Part shown: one piece after another, positions 52,681 through 60,705 of the stretch
Layout of the letters: every line of letters starts with the position of its first letter
How positions within the stretch are numbered: the first letter of the stretch is position 1
DNA from: an uncultured Flavobacteriaceae bacterium
Lineage (GTDB): Bacteria; Bacteroidota; Bacteroidia; Flavobacteriales; Flavobacteriaceae
Direction of reading: 5' to 3'
NCBI GenBank assembly: GCA_947494715.1
Contig: CANLWG010000020.1
Span: 32,158 to 96,157, forward strand
DNA length: 64,000 bases
Made by a program: the position numbers and the translations under genes
The notes under the pieces: generated by a model
Databases searched by the model: none
What the model was told of the DNA's origin: nothing
What the model saw: only the letters and a program-made list of their open reading frames with translations

Positions 52681-54099
52681 ATGGCACAGGACCAAGAAAA
52701 TTTTAGGGACAGCATAGGCACCATCAATGAAGAAGGCAAGCGGGCTTGGGTATTTCCAAAAAAGCCAAGTGGAAAATTCTTTACCTATCGCAAATATGTA
52801 AGTTATTTTCTTTTGGCCTTTCTATTCGCCTCGCCATTTCTCAAGATCAATGGCAATCAGTTTTTAATGTTCAACGTACTTGAGCGCCGTTTTAACATTT
52901 TTGGTTTCCCTTTTTGGCCACAGGACTTTCATCTGTTTGTGATTTCAATGATTATCGGAGTCATATTCATTGCCCTGTTTACCGTAGCTTTTGGCCGCAT
53001 TTTCTGCGGATGGATGTGTCCGCAGACTATCTTTATGGAAATGGTCTTCCGTCGTATCGAATATTGGATAGATGGTGACCGTGGTGCACAGATAAGATTA
53101 GATCGACAGCCCTGGAACGGAGAAAAGATTAGGAAGCGGGTCTTAAAATGGATTGTTTTTTTCATTATATCCTTTCTCATCGCCAATGTTTTTTTGGCGT
53201 ATCTTATTGGAAGCGATAGATTGATACAATACATCACCGATGGACCTTTGCAACATGTGAGCACTCTGGTTTCATTATTGGTCTTCACGGCAGTCTTTTA
53301 TTTTGTATTTGCTTGGTTTCGGGAACAGGTCTGTATTATCGCTTGTCCGTATGGAAGGATGCAAGGGGTATTGTTGGACAATAAATCCATTGTAGTGGCC
53401 TATGACCACAAACGCGGGGAGGCAGAAAACGGACGAAAAAAATGGCGTAAGAATGAAGACCGAAAAGCATTGGGACATGGAGACTGTATAGACTGCAACC
53501 AATGCGTAGTAGTTTGCCCTACTGGAATTGATATTAGAAATGGAACACAGTTGGAATGTGTTAACTGCACCGCCTGTATTGATGAATGCGATACCATTAT
53601 GGAGAAGGTAAACCTCCCCAAAGGCCTTATCCGTTATGCCAGCGAGAATGAAATCGTAAAAAAGGAAAAATTCAAGTTCAATCCTCGATTAAAAGGATAT
53701 ACCGCGGTATTGACCATTTTGACGGGCGTGTTCATAGGTATGCTCTTTTTGAGAAACGATTTGGAAGCAAATATTCTACGGTTGCCAGGGCAGCTGTATG
53801 AACGTAAGGATAACAATATAATCAGTAATGTGTACACCTATAAATTGGTAAACAAGACCACAAAAAGTATTGATGACGTAAACTTTAAACTCTTATCCCA
53901 CAAAGGAAAAATAGAACTTGTACGGCACGAGAATTTTGAGGTTCCTGCACAGGATTTAGCAGAGGGTACATTATTTATAGAAATAAACAATGCAGCTTTG
54001 GAAGGTGATAAGGATAAATTAAGAATTGGAGTTTATAGCAGAGGTGAACTTATCGAAACCACCACAGCACGTTTTTTGGCACCAAGAAGCTATAACTAA
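52681..54099 (+). CDS. ccoG: Oxidase accessory iron-sulfur protein CcoG
   Basis: The 472-residue membrane protein has five predicted helices, the CGWMCPQTIFMEMVFRRIEYWIDGD run, and a double 4Fe-4S ferredoxin-like site: CIDCNQCVVVCP and CVNCTACIDECD near residues 265-305. A C-terminal immunoglobulin-like domain completes it. CcoG has been shown in other bacteria to help reduce copper for cbb3 oxidase assembly. Here it follows ccoP after 100 bp and precedes fixH by 26 bp. Confidence 0.93.
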   Translation: MAQDQENFRDSIGTINEEGKRAWVFPKKPSGKFFTYRKYVSYFLLAFLFASPFLKINGNQFLMFNVLERRFNIFGFPFWPQDFHLFVISMIIGVIFIALFTVAFGRIFCGWMCPQTIFMEMVFRRIEYWIDGDRGAQIRLDRQPWNGEKIRKRVLKWIVFFIISFLIANVFLAYLIGSDRLIQYITDGPLQHVSTLVSLLVFTAVFYFVFAWFREQVCIIACPYGRMQGVLLDNKSIVVAYDHKRGEAENGRKKWRKNEDRKALGHGDCIDCNQCVVVCPTGIDIRNGTQLECVNCTACIDECDTIMEKVNLPKGLIRYASENEIVKKEKFKFNPRLKGYTAVLTILTGVFIGMLFLRNDLEANILRLPGQLYERKDNNIISNVYTYKLVNKTTKSIDDVNFKLLSHKGKIELVRHENFEVPAQDLAEGTLFIEINNAALEGDKDKLRIGVYSRGELIETTTARFLAPRSYN

Positions 54100-54125
54100 A
54101 AAAGGTACAGTAAAAGATATCGATT

Positions 54126-54572
54126 ATGAAAATCAATTGGGGAACAGGTATTGTCCTGGCATTTATAGGATTTATCGGGTTTATTCTATTTTTTGTAGTA
54201 CGCATGAGTATGGATAATAGTGCCAACCACGATCTGGTAACCGAGGAATATTACAAAAAGGAACTGGCCTATCAAAAAGAAATCGACGCCGAGACCAACG
54301 CCAAAAATTTGATTGACCCCATCAAAATAGAAAAAAAGACTAATGGCCTTTTGCTGAGATTTCCAAAAAATCTAGAAGGACAAAATATTCAAGGAACAGT
54401 GTCCCTATACAGACCATCCAATAAACACTTGGATTTTGACTTACCCGTAAGTTTATCCAATGCACATTTGCTCATACCTGACAAACGTTTGTTGGGTGGT
54501 CGCTGGGACATTAAAATCATTTGGAAGTATCAAGGAAAGGAATTTTTGCACAAGGAAAGTATAACGTATTAA
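54126..54572 (+). CDS. ccoH: FixH family protein (CcoH)
   Basis: The 148-residue protein has one N-terminal transmembrane helix (about 6-27) followed by a periplasmic beta-domain. The NHDLVTEEYYKKELAYQKEIDAETNA run is the FixH signature. It supports assembly of cbb3 oxidase. It is spaced 26 bp after ccoG. Confidence 0.9.
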   Translation: MKINWGTGIVLAFIGFIGFILFFVVRMSMDNSANHDLVTEEYYKKELAYQKEIDAETNAKNLIDPIKIEKKTNGLLLRFPKNLEGQNIQGTVSLYRPSNKHLDFDLPVSLSNAHLLIPDKRLLGGRWDIKIIWKYQGKEFLHKESITY

Positions 54573-54574
54573 AT

Positions 54575-54674
54575 GGATGTTAGACGCTAGATTTTAGATA
54601 TTGGATTCTATGTTTATTCTACCGAGTATTTCATATCTCAATTCTAACTTCTCAAGTCTTATATCTCATATCTG
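54575..54674. repeat. Two opposed heptad arrays between ccoH and the TauE-like gene
   Basis: Bases 54575-54609 read GGATGTT, AGACGCT, AGATTTT, AGATATT, GGATTCT. Bases 54633-54674 read ATATCTC, AATTCTA, ACTTCTC, AAGTCTT, ATATCTC, ATATCTG. The second set is the AGANNTN unit on the opposite strand, so the two parts could pair as a hairpin. The arrays start 2 bp after the ccoH stop and end 4 bp before the next ATG. Confidence 0.8.
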
Positions 54675-54678
54675 AAAA

Positions 54679-55383
54679 ATGTTAGTATCCGCTATCATAT
54701 TAGGACTAATGGGAAGTTTACACTGCATAGGTATGTGCGGCCCCATTGCCTTTATGTTACCTGTGGATAGGAACAATAATCTCAAAAAACTCCTCCAAGT
54801 ATCCCTTTATCATTTCGGTAGATTACTATCCTATGCCCTGATTGGTATGGTGTTTGGACTATTGGGCAAGGGACTCTACATCTTTGGAATGCAACAAAAA
54901 CTATCCATAGGGGTTGGTCTGCTGATGATTATTCTCGTACTTATTCCAGCAAAAGCCTTGAACTCTTACAATTTTTCCAAGCCCATTTACAAGGTAATCT
55001 CGAAGGTAAAAAACCGACTGGGCCAAGAATTGAAAAAGAAAACTCCAGATACTTTTTTGACCATCGGGTTCTTAAACGGATTCTTGCCCTGTGGATTGGT
55101 CTATATGGCACTATTCGGAGCCATAGCCATGGGTAGTGCCTGGGAAGGCTCTTTATATATGATGCTATTTGGATTGGGTACCGTGCCCTTAATGACCTCG
55201 GCCATTTACTTTAGTGGATTCCTAAAAGGGGCAATGCGACACCGCGTTCGGAAATTGATTCCCGCATTCGTGGTGGTCATAGGCCTGTTCTTTATTCTAA
55301 GAGGTATGGGATTGGGTATTCCCTATATATCACCCGAACCTGTACAAGATGTAGTAACAGCGGAGATAGAATGCCATGATTAG
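54679..55383 (+). CDS. Sulfite exporter TauE/SafE-type membrane protein
   Basis: The 234-residue protein has six predicted helices and the motif GLMGSLHCIGMCGPIAFMLP near the N-terminus. This marks the subgroup often labelled heavy-metal transport (HMTD) and found beside cbb3 genes, where it is thought to help copper handling. The NGFLPCGLVYMALFGA run in the middle supports it. Its place after ccoG and ccoH agrees. True sulfite export is unlikely. Confidence 0.85.
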   Translation: MLVSAIILGLMGSLHCIGMCGPIAFMLPVDRNNNLKKLLQVSLYHFGRLLSYALIGMVFGLLGKGLYIFGMQQKLSIGVGLLMIILVLIPAKALNSYNFSKPIYKVISKVKNRLGQELKKKTPDTFLTIGFLNGFLPCGLVYMALFGAIAMGSAWEGSLYMMLFGLGTVPLMTSAIYFSGFLKGAMRHRVRKLIPAFVVVIGLFFILRGMGLGIPYISPEPVQDVVTAEIECHD

Positions 55384-55438
55384 TCTTAACACGTATATCC
55401 AATTTCATTGATTTGAAAATTTTTGATTTCCTTAAAAG

Positions 55439-56896
55439 ATGAAACACCTTTTATCCTTTTTCCTCCTCGGACTTATTACCCTTTCCAGCCTTTCGGTAAC
55501 AGCCCAGAAAAAAACAGATGAGCCCTCCGGCATCGATAACATAGCCTATAAATGGGGCAAAATGGCCCTGGACGCCACTGCCAATGATACGGAACGATTT
55601 AAACCTAGGCCCACCATAACCTCGCGCTACCTCGGATTGATATTTATCTCCACTTTCGATGCCTGGTCGCGCTATGACAATACCGCCATACCGGTATACC
55701 TGAACAATGTCGGGCGAAGGCCTACGGGTGAACAAACCTTGAAAAACAAGGAAACTGCCATTAGTTACGCCGCTTTTAGTGCCATGAAGGAATATTATTA
55801 TTCGGATACCGAAATGTTCAGAAAATTTATGATGGAACTGGGATACGATCCGGACAATACCACCCTAGATCCCAATACCCCTGAAGGCATCGGTAATCTA
55901 GCTGCCAAAGCGGTCATAGAAGCCCGTAGGAACGATGGCAGCAATCAATACGGTACGAAAAAAGGTTCCAATGGTGAACCCTACTTTGATTATACAGGCT
56001 ATGCCCCGGTAAACTCTCCTGATGAAAGTGTGGACACTAATCGTTGGCAACCGAAATATTTCAGCGATGGAAAAGGCGGTAAATATGCACCAGGGTGTTT
56101 AACTCCTTTTTGGCAGCATGTGACACCAGTAGCCTTGAAATCGGCAAATCAGTTTAGACCAGGACCGCCTCCTATGATAGGTTCGGAACAATTGGAAAAA
56201 GAGGTTAAAGAAGTTATAAATCTTCAAGCCAACCTTACCGATGAGGAAAAGGCATTGGTAGAGTTTATGAGGGATGGGCCACAATCTGTTCAGCAAGCTG
56301 GACATTGGTTAAAATTTGCACAGGATGTTTCCCGTAGGGACAACCATACCTTGGATGAGGATGTTAAAATGTATTTCCTTACCGAAGTCACTGCCATGGA
56401 CGCCTTCATCGCTTCATGGGATTCCAAGATGTTCTACGATTATGCCAGACCCTATGCCTTGGTGCATGATTATTATCAAGATCAAGTTATCAAAGCTTGG
56501 GGTGGTCCCGGGCAGGGCGTTATGGATATGAAGGGTGAACAATGGCGTCCATATTCACCGGAAGAATTTTTATGTCCGCCCTTTCCCAGTTATGTCTCGG
56601 GCCATAGTACCATAAGTGGAGCTTGCGCCGAAGCACTTCGTTTGTTTACCGGTGATGACCATTTTGGTGAAAAAGTGGAACTTATTCCAGGAGTTCTTAC
56701 GGAAATCGATCCCAAGTATTATGGCAAACCCGTAATCCTTAAATTCCCAACATTTACAGAAACCGCGAACATGGCAGGTATCTCTCGAGTTATGGGCGGG
56801 TATCATATTCAGGCGGATAATGTAGCGGGGCTACAACTAGGCAGGGATGTGGCTTCGGAAACTTGGAAATTCTATCAACGGCATCTCGGAAACTAG
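55439..56896 (+). CDS. Vanadium-dependent haloperoxidase-like PAP2 superfamily protein
   Basis: The 485-residue secreted protein (signal peptide ending near SVTAQ) belongs to the vanadium haloperoxidase / PAP2 superfamily. The anion-binding motifs are PSYVSGHSTISGA, with His389 as the acid-base residue, and SRVMGGYHIQADN, with His456 as the expected vanadate-binding histidine. The upstream lysine/arginine site is less clear to me. Enzymes of this kind oxidise halides with hydrogen peroxide, but some relatives are phosphatases. It has no visible link to the oxidase genes before it. Confidence 0.82.
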   Translation: MKHLLSFFLLGLITLSSLSVTAQKKTDEPSGIDNIAYKWGKMALDATANDTERFKPRPTITSRYLGLIFISTFDAWSRYDNTAIPVYLNNVGRRPTGEQTLKNKETAISYAAFSAMKEYYYSDTEMFRKFMMELGYDPDNTTLDPNTPEGIGNLAAKAVIEARRNDGSNQYGTKKGSNGEPYFDYTGYAPVNSPDESVDTNRWQPKYFSDGKGGKYAPGCLTPFWQHVTPVALKSANQFRPGPPPMIGSEQLEKEVKEVINLQANLTDEEKALVEFMRDGPQSVQQAGHWLKFAQDVSRRDNHTLDEDVKMYFLTEVTAMDAFIASWDSKMFYDYARPYALVHDYYQDQVIKAWGGPGQGVMDMKGEQWRPYSPEEFLCPPFPSYVSGHSTISGACAEALRLFTGDDHFGEKVELIPGVLTEIDPKYYGKPVILKFPTFTETANMAGISRVMGGYHIQADNVAGLQLGRDVASETWKFYQRHLGN

Positions 56897-56987
56897 TAAC
56901 ATCAATGATTCATACATCTTTGAAAAAGGTGGGGTTACCCAACTATATAATAATCACTTTGGAGAAAAAGTAACGACATGTCAAACT

Positions 56988-57001
56988 ATGAGTTATATCA
57001 T
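56988..57001 (+). promoter_or_regulatory. Crp/Fnr-like box upstream of the acetyl-CoA hydrolase gene
   Basis: ATGAGTTATATCAT, TGAG-N4-ATCA, lies 51 bp before the start codon. It is a weaker match to the other boxes but has the same spacing to the start as at ccoS and the regulator gene. Confidence 0.5.
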
Positions 57002-57051
57002 ATTTAGTTCCTGCCTTCCTTAAGAACTTTGCACCATAAATTTTAGCCAAT

Positions 57052-58323
57052 ATGAAAATAGTTTCTATAGAAAAAGCTGTCTCCTTTGTTAAACCAGGAG
57101 ACCGAGTTTTTGTACAAGGTGCGGCAATGACCCCAAACACCTTAATTAATGCCCTTTGTGAACAGCGATATACTGAATTGGAGAATGTGGAAGTTATCTC
57201 CATTCATACGGACGGAGAAGTTAAATATGCACTACCTCCTTACAACAAAGCCTTTAAAATAAATAGTTGTTTTGTTGGTGGCAATGTCAGAAAAGCCGTT
57301 AACACCAATCAAGGGGATTATATCCCTATTTTTCTTAGCGAAATCCAATTACTCTTTAGGAAGAACATTCTCCCATTGGATGTTGCCATTGTTCAGGTAT
57401 CCCCACCGGACAGGCACGGCTACTGTTCTTTAGGCGTTTCCGTTGATGTGGCCCTACCTGCTATTCAAACGGCCAAAAAAGTGTTGGCCCAAATAAATCC
57501 CCAAGTACCCCGGACACACGGAGACGGTATTATACATATTAGTAATATTGATTTTGCCGTAGAAGTGGATATGCCCATACATACCTACGAGCCGACAGAG
57601 CTATCGGAAACGGATCAGATGATCGGTAAACATGTTGCCGGACTGATCGAAGATGGTGCAACCTTGCAATTGGGTATAGGTAATATTCCCAATGCCGTAT
57701 TGGCAAACCTTCAAAACCATAGGAGATTGGGCATACACACCGAAATGTTTTCGGATGGTATCTTGCCCCTAGTAGAAAAAGGAGTAATTACAGGTGAGGA
57801 AAAAGAACTGAAAACAGGAAAAATCGTGACCTGTTTTGCGGCAGGTTCCCAAAAGTTGTATGACTTCATTGATGACAATCCATCCGTTCACTTTAAGGAG
57901 GCGGCTTTTACCAATGATACTGCCCTAATCCGAAAAAACCCCAAGGTAACCGCAATTAACAGTGCCATTGAAATTGACCTTACAGGACAGGTGTGTGCGG
58001 ATAGTATAGGCTATCGGCATTTTTCCGGGGTAGGAGGCCAAATGGATTTTATCCGGGGTGCATCCCTATCAGAAGGTGGAAAACCCATTTTTGCGATATC
58101 CTCTGTTACACCTAAGGGCATTTCAAAGATTACCCCTGCCTTAAAGGAAGGAGCTGGTGTCACCACTACCAGGGCTCACGTTCATTATGTGGCCACCGAA
58201 TATGGTGTTGTAAACCTTTATGGAAAAAACTTACATCAGCGTGCCAAGGCGCTTATTTCCATAGCACATCCGGAACATAGAGAGGAACTATCCAAAGCGG
58301 CTTTTGATAGGTTCGAAAGATAG
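57052..58323 (+). CDS. Acetyl-CoA hydrolase/transferase family protein
   Basis: The 423-residue protein is a class I CoA-transferase of the acetyl-CoA hydrolase / 4-hydroxybutyrate CoA-transferase group. The GIGNIPNAVLANL run binds CoA, and the catalytic glutamate is expected in the NSAIEIDLTGQVCADS segment. GATLQLGIGNIP and GVTTTRAHVHYVATEYGVVNLYGK are also typical. A role in acetate or butyrate exchange during low-oxygen metabolism would fit the box upstream, but the substrate is open. The truncated hemoglobin gene follows after 18 bp. Confidence 0.9.
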   Translation: MKIVSIEKAVSFVKPGDRVFVQGAAMTPNTLINALCEQRYTELENVEVISIHTDGEVKYALPPYNKAFKINSCFVGGNVRKAVNTNQGDYIPIFLSEIQLLFRKNILPLDVAIVQVSPPDRHGYCSLGVSVDVALPAIQTAKKVLAQINPQVPRTHGDGIIHISNIDFAVEVDMPIHTYEPTELSETDQMIGKHVAGLIEDGATLQLGIGNIPNAVLANLQNHRRLGIHTEMFSDGILPLVEKGVITGEEKELKTGKIVTCFAAGSQKLYDFIDDNPSVHFKEAAFTNDTALIRKNPKVTAINSAIEIDLTGQVCADSIGYRHFSGVGGQMDFIRGASLSEGGKPIFAISSVTPKGISKITPALKEGAGVTTTRAHVHYVATEYGVVNLYGKNLHQRAKALISIAHPEHREELSKAAFDRFER

Positions 58324-58341
58324 GAATGCCTATATTGGCCT

Positions 58342-58737
58342 GTGGCGAAAAAGGATATACAAACAAGAAAGGATGTACATTTTTTGGTCAGGTCTTTTTA
58401 TGACAAAATACGGGCCGATGAAATACTTGGGCCCATTTTTAATACCATAATTACCGACTGGGAAGACCATTTAGACCTCCTCACCGATTTCTGGGAGACC
58501 CAACTTTTCCTAAAGCGAAAATATTATGGCAACCCTGTGACGGCGCACCAGGAAGTAGATGATAAGATGTCCCAGACCATAACCTCTGAACATTTTGGAT
58601 TATGGCTTAACCTTTGGTTTGAAACCCTGGACGAACTATTTGAAGGGGAAACGGTATGGGTAGCTAAAAATAGAGCGCAAAAGATGTCGACCATGTTGTA
58701 CATGCAAATCTACCAGCACAGGAATAGAGAGTCGTAA
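58342..58737 (+). CDS. Group III truncated hemoglobin
   Basis: The 131-residue protein is a group III truncated hemoglobin: HFLVRSFYDKIRADEILGPIF near the start, DHLDLLTDFWETQLFLKRKYYGNPVTAH with the proximal histidine region, and the FGLWLNLWFETLDELFEG helix. Such proteins bind oxygen or nitric oxide. Translation begins at GTG; the only nearby ATG is in another frame. It is likely cotranscribed with the acetyl-CoA hydrolase gene. Confidence 0.9.
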   Translation: MAKKDIQTRKDVHFLVRSFYDKIRADEILGPIFNTIITDWEDHLDLLTDFWETQLFLKRKYYGNPVTAHQEVDDKMSQTITSEHFGLWLNLWFETLDELFEGETVWVAKNRAQKMSTMLYMQIYQHRNRES

Positions 58738-58767
58738 GCAGCTTCTATAATCAGTACTTTGCTTCCA

Positions 58768-59985
58768 TTATTTTTTTCGGTTTGCGCTTAAAAGAATCAT
58801 CAAACTCAATGGAATAAGAAAGCTTGCTGCCAAGAGTATTTCATGATAACCCTCAAAAATTGTAAAGTTTTGCCATGCCGCAATGCCCTCATAAAAGATA
58901 AGGATTTCGGTCAAGAAAAAACCAAATAGATAAAGAAAGTAAGCTTTTTGGAAAATTTGCAACAACTTCAGATAATCGAAAAACAAAAAAAGGGAAAGAG
59001 TAACTACCCCCAAGAAAGTCCAATGTAGGTAACCAATAGTAAAATCCAATAGTGTAGCGGCCAAATTGGCAAAATAGGGAAAAGCTGTCAGTAACTGGAG
59101 TATCATTTTAACAATCAACAATACAATTAAAGTCTTAAATATTCTTTCTTGAAATTTGGTAAACAAAGCTTCCGCTGTTTTACCTAAATTATTATACCCT
59201 TGTAACAAAATTCCAAAGGCAACCAGTTGAAACAATGCGCCTATACCACCAAAAATATTAAAGATCAAAGGTGGGTGTGCAAATAAGGTCGATAGGAAAA
59301 AGGAAAGAAGTATTCCCAGGTTGATGCTCCAAAAGAAGTTCTTGAATGGTCTATCGGATATATAGATCTGTTGCTTTTCCAAAACCCGTAATACTATCCC
59401 AACAAGTGCCAGGATCATCCATCCGTTATACAAAAAATGCAAATAAAAATAGATGGCCAATCGATACCATACGGATTGTGCACCCAGAGTATTCATAATG
59501 GCCCCTAAAGCCCAAGGCCCTAAACTGGATAGCACCATATACCACAGGGCAAACCTTACACATTTGTACGAGTTGTTTTTCTTTAATGAAGTAGGAACGT
59601 TTTTGATAAAAAACCACACAAACCAATAGGAAGCGAACAAAAAAAGAGTAGAAAAAATAATGGAAAACAGGGCGTATCCCATAAACGGAAACGTAAGCAA
59701 CATCCCAACCAAGGTCAATTGGGTAAACCAAAAGATTTTCCTGTATCCCTTATCCAAGTTCAGATTTTCCAAATAGAGTTTGTACAACAAGGTGGTAATC
59801 GCCAAATACACCCAACCTAAAAGGGCAATATGGGAATGCGTGTGTACAATAAACTTATAGTTAACTGAAATCGGGACAGAAGCGAAAGACCTCAACACCG
59901 CCCCAAAAATTGCGGCTAACACAAAATAGGCCAAGGCGATTTTAGCATACAGTCCAAGATTTATCCGATTTAAAGGTGCTCCCAT
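58768..59985 (-). CDS. Orphan heme-copper oxidase subunit I-like membrane protein
   Basis: The 405-residue protein has about twelve transmembrane helices and resembles subunit I of heme-copper oxidases only in part. HTHSHIALLGWVYLAI near residues 47-62 looks like the low-spin heme ligand helix, and FYLHFLYNGWMILALVG near 180-195 like a helix with a heme or metal histidine. I do not see the full set of six histidines or a cross-linked tyrosine. It stands alone without subunit II, convergent with the hemoglobin gene. A heme-binding nitric-oxide- or oxygen-related role is inference. Confidence 0.6.
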   Translation of the reverse strand: MGAPLNRINLGLYAKIALAYFVLAAIFGAVLRSFASVPISVNYKFIVHTHSHIALLGWVYLAITTLLYKLYLENLNLDKGYRKIFWFTQLTLVGMLLTFPFMGYALFSIIFSTLFLFASYWFVWFFIKNVPTSLKKNNSYKCVRFALWYMVLSSLGPWALGAIMNTLGAQSVWYRLAIYFYLHFLYNGWMILALVGIVLRVLEKQQIYISDRPFKNFFWSINLGILLSFFLSTLFAHPPLIFNIFGGIGALFQLVAFGILLQGYNNLGKTAEALFTKFQERIFKTLIVLLIVKMILQLLTAFPYFANLAATLLDFTIGYLHWTFLGVVTLSLFLFFDYLKLLQIFQKAYFLYLFGFFLTEILIFYEGIAAWQNFTIFEGYHEILLAASFLIPLSLMILLSANRKK

Positions 59986-60292
59986 ACTTTAGAGGAACAA
60001 GATAATTCATTCTTTTCGGGACATCCGTAACAAACAGTTTAAAAAATGGAATGTGTTTAGTACCTAAACTCAAGACTGACCTCGTAAATAAAGGAAAATG
60101 GAAAGCCCGCCATTTTTAAAATGTGGAGACTAATATGGTCAAGTTTCAGTACCGTTAATGGTTCGTTTTATGGGATACCTAAATTACTGCCTTAAAAGTA
60201 TCAAAGTTCAAATAAACGATTATCTGTTTTTTCGATTATACTTCTCACAATATTTATTGTTCGGGGTGCGTGAAGTTAAATTTAATGTTTTA
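59986..60292. other. Intergenic region upstream of the third blaI gene
   Basis: No gene is seen in this AT-rich stretch between two divergent genes. It contains the left copy of a 19-bp direct repeat (60202-60220) and the start of the blaI promoter region. Confidence 0.5.
60202..60220 (+). repeat. 19-bp direct repeat, left copy
   Basis: AAAGTTCAAATAAACGATT occurs here and again, exactly and in the same orientation, at 62796-62814. The two copies bracket the third BlaI/BlaR1 pair and the secreted DinB gene. Confidence 0.85.
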
Positions 60293-60323
60293 GTTGTCAT
60301 AACTAAATATTTAGTTATATTTA
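60293..60323 (+). promoter_or_regulatory. Promoter with BlaI operator of the third pair
   Basis: A TTG -33 element (60294-60296) and TATATTTA -7 element (60316-60323) are 19 bp apart. The perfect palindrome AACTAAATATTTAGTT (60301-60316) fills the space between them and matches the operators at 32033-32100. The GTG start codon follows the -7 element by only 4 bases, so the transcript may be nearly leaderless. Confidence 0.8.
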
Positions 60324-60327
60324 TCAC

Positions 60328-60705
60328 GTGAATGATATTAAACTAACTAATGCTGAAGAGTCTGTTCTCAAAATTCTCTGGGAAAAAGAAAAAGCTTTTA
60401 TAAAAGAAGTCATAGAAGAAATTCCGGGCAAAAAACCAGCATACTCGACCGTATCAACCATTATGAGAATCCTGGAACGAAAAGGATATGTCTCTTATGA
60501 TAGTTTTGGGAAAAGTCACCGGTATTTCCCATTGATAAAACGGGAGGACTATACCAAGGGAGTACTTTCCCATATTATGAATACCTATTTCGGAGGTGAT
60601 TTTAGACAAATCGTGAGTTTCATGTCAAGCTCAAATAACATATCTATCTCAGAACTTGATGAAATTTTGTCGGAACTAAAAAACGAAAAGAAAAGTGATA
60701 CCTGA
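60328..60705 (+). CDS. BlaI/MecI/CopY family transcriptional repressor (third copy)
   Basis: The 125-residue winged-helix protein (IKLTNAEESVLKILWEKEKAFIKEVI, then AYSTVSTIMRILERKGYVSYD) is a BlaI-type repressor, closest in form to the 31668 product. The start is GTG 60328; no in-frame ATG is present near it. It overlaps the M56 gene by 11 bp. The single operator upstream has the same sequence type as those of the second pair. Confidence 0.9.
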   Translation: MNDIKLTNAEESVLKILWEKEKAFIKEVIEEIPGKKPAYSTVSTIMRILERKGYVSYDSFGKSHRYFPLIKREDYTKGVLSHIMNTYFGGDFRQIVSFMSSSNNISISELDEILSELKNEKKSDT

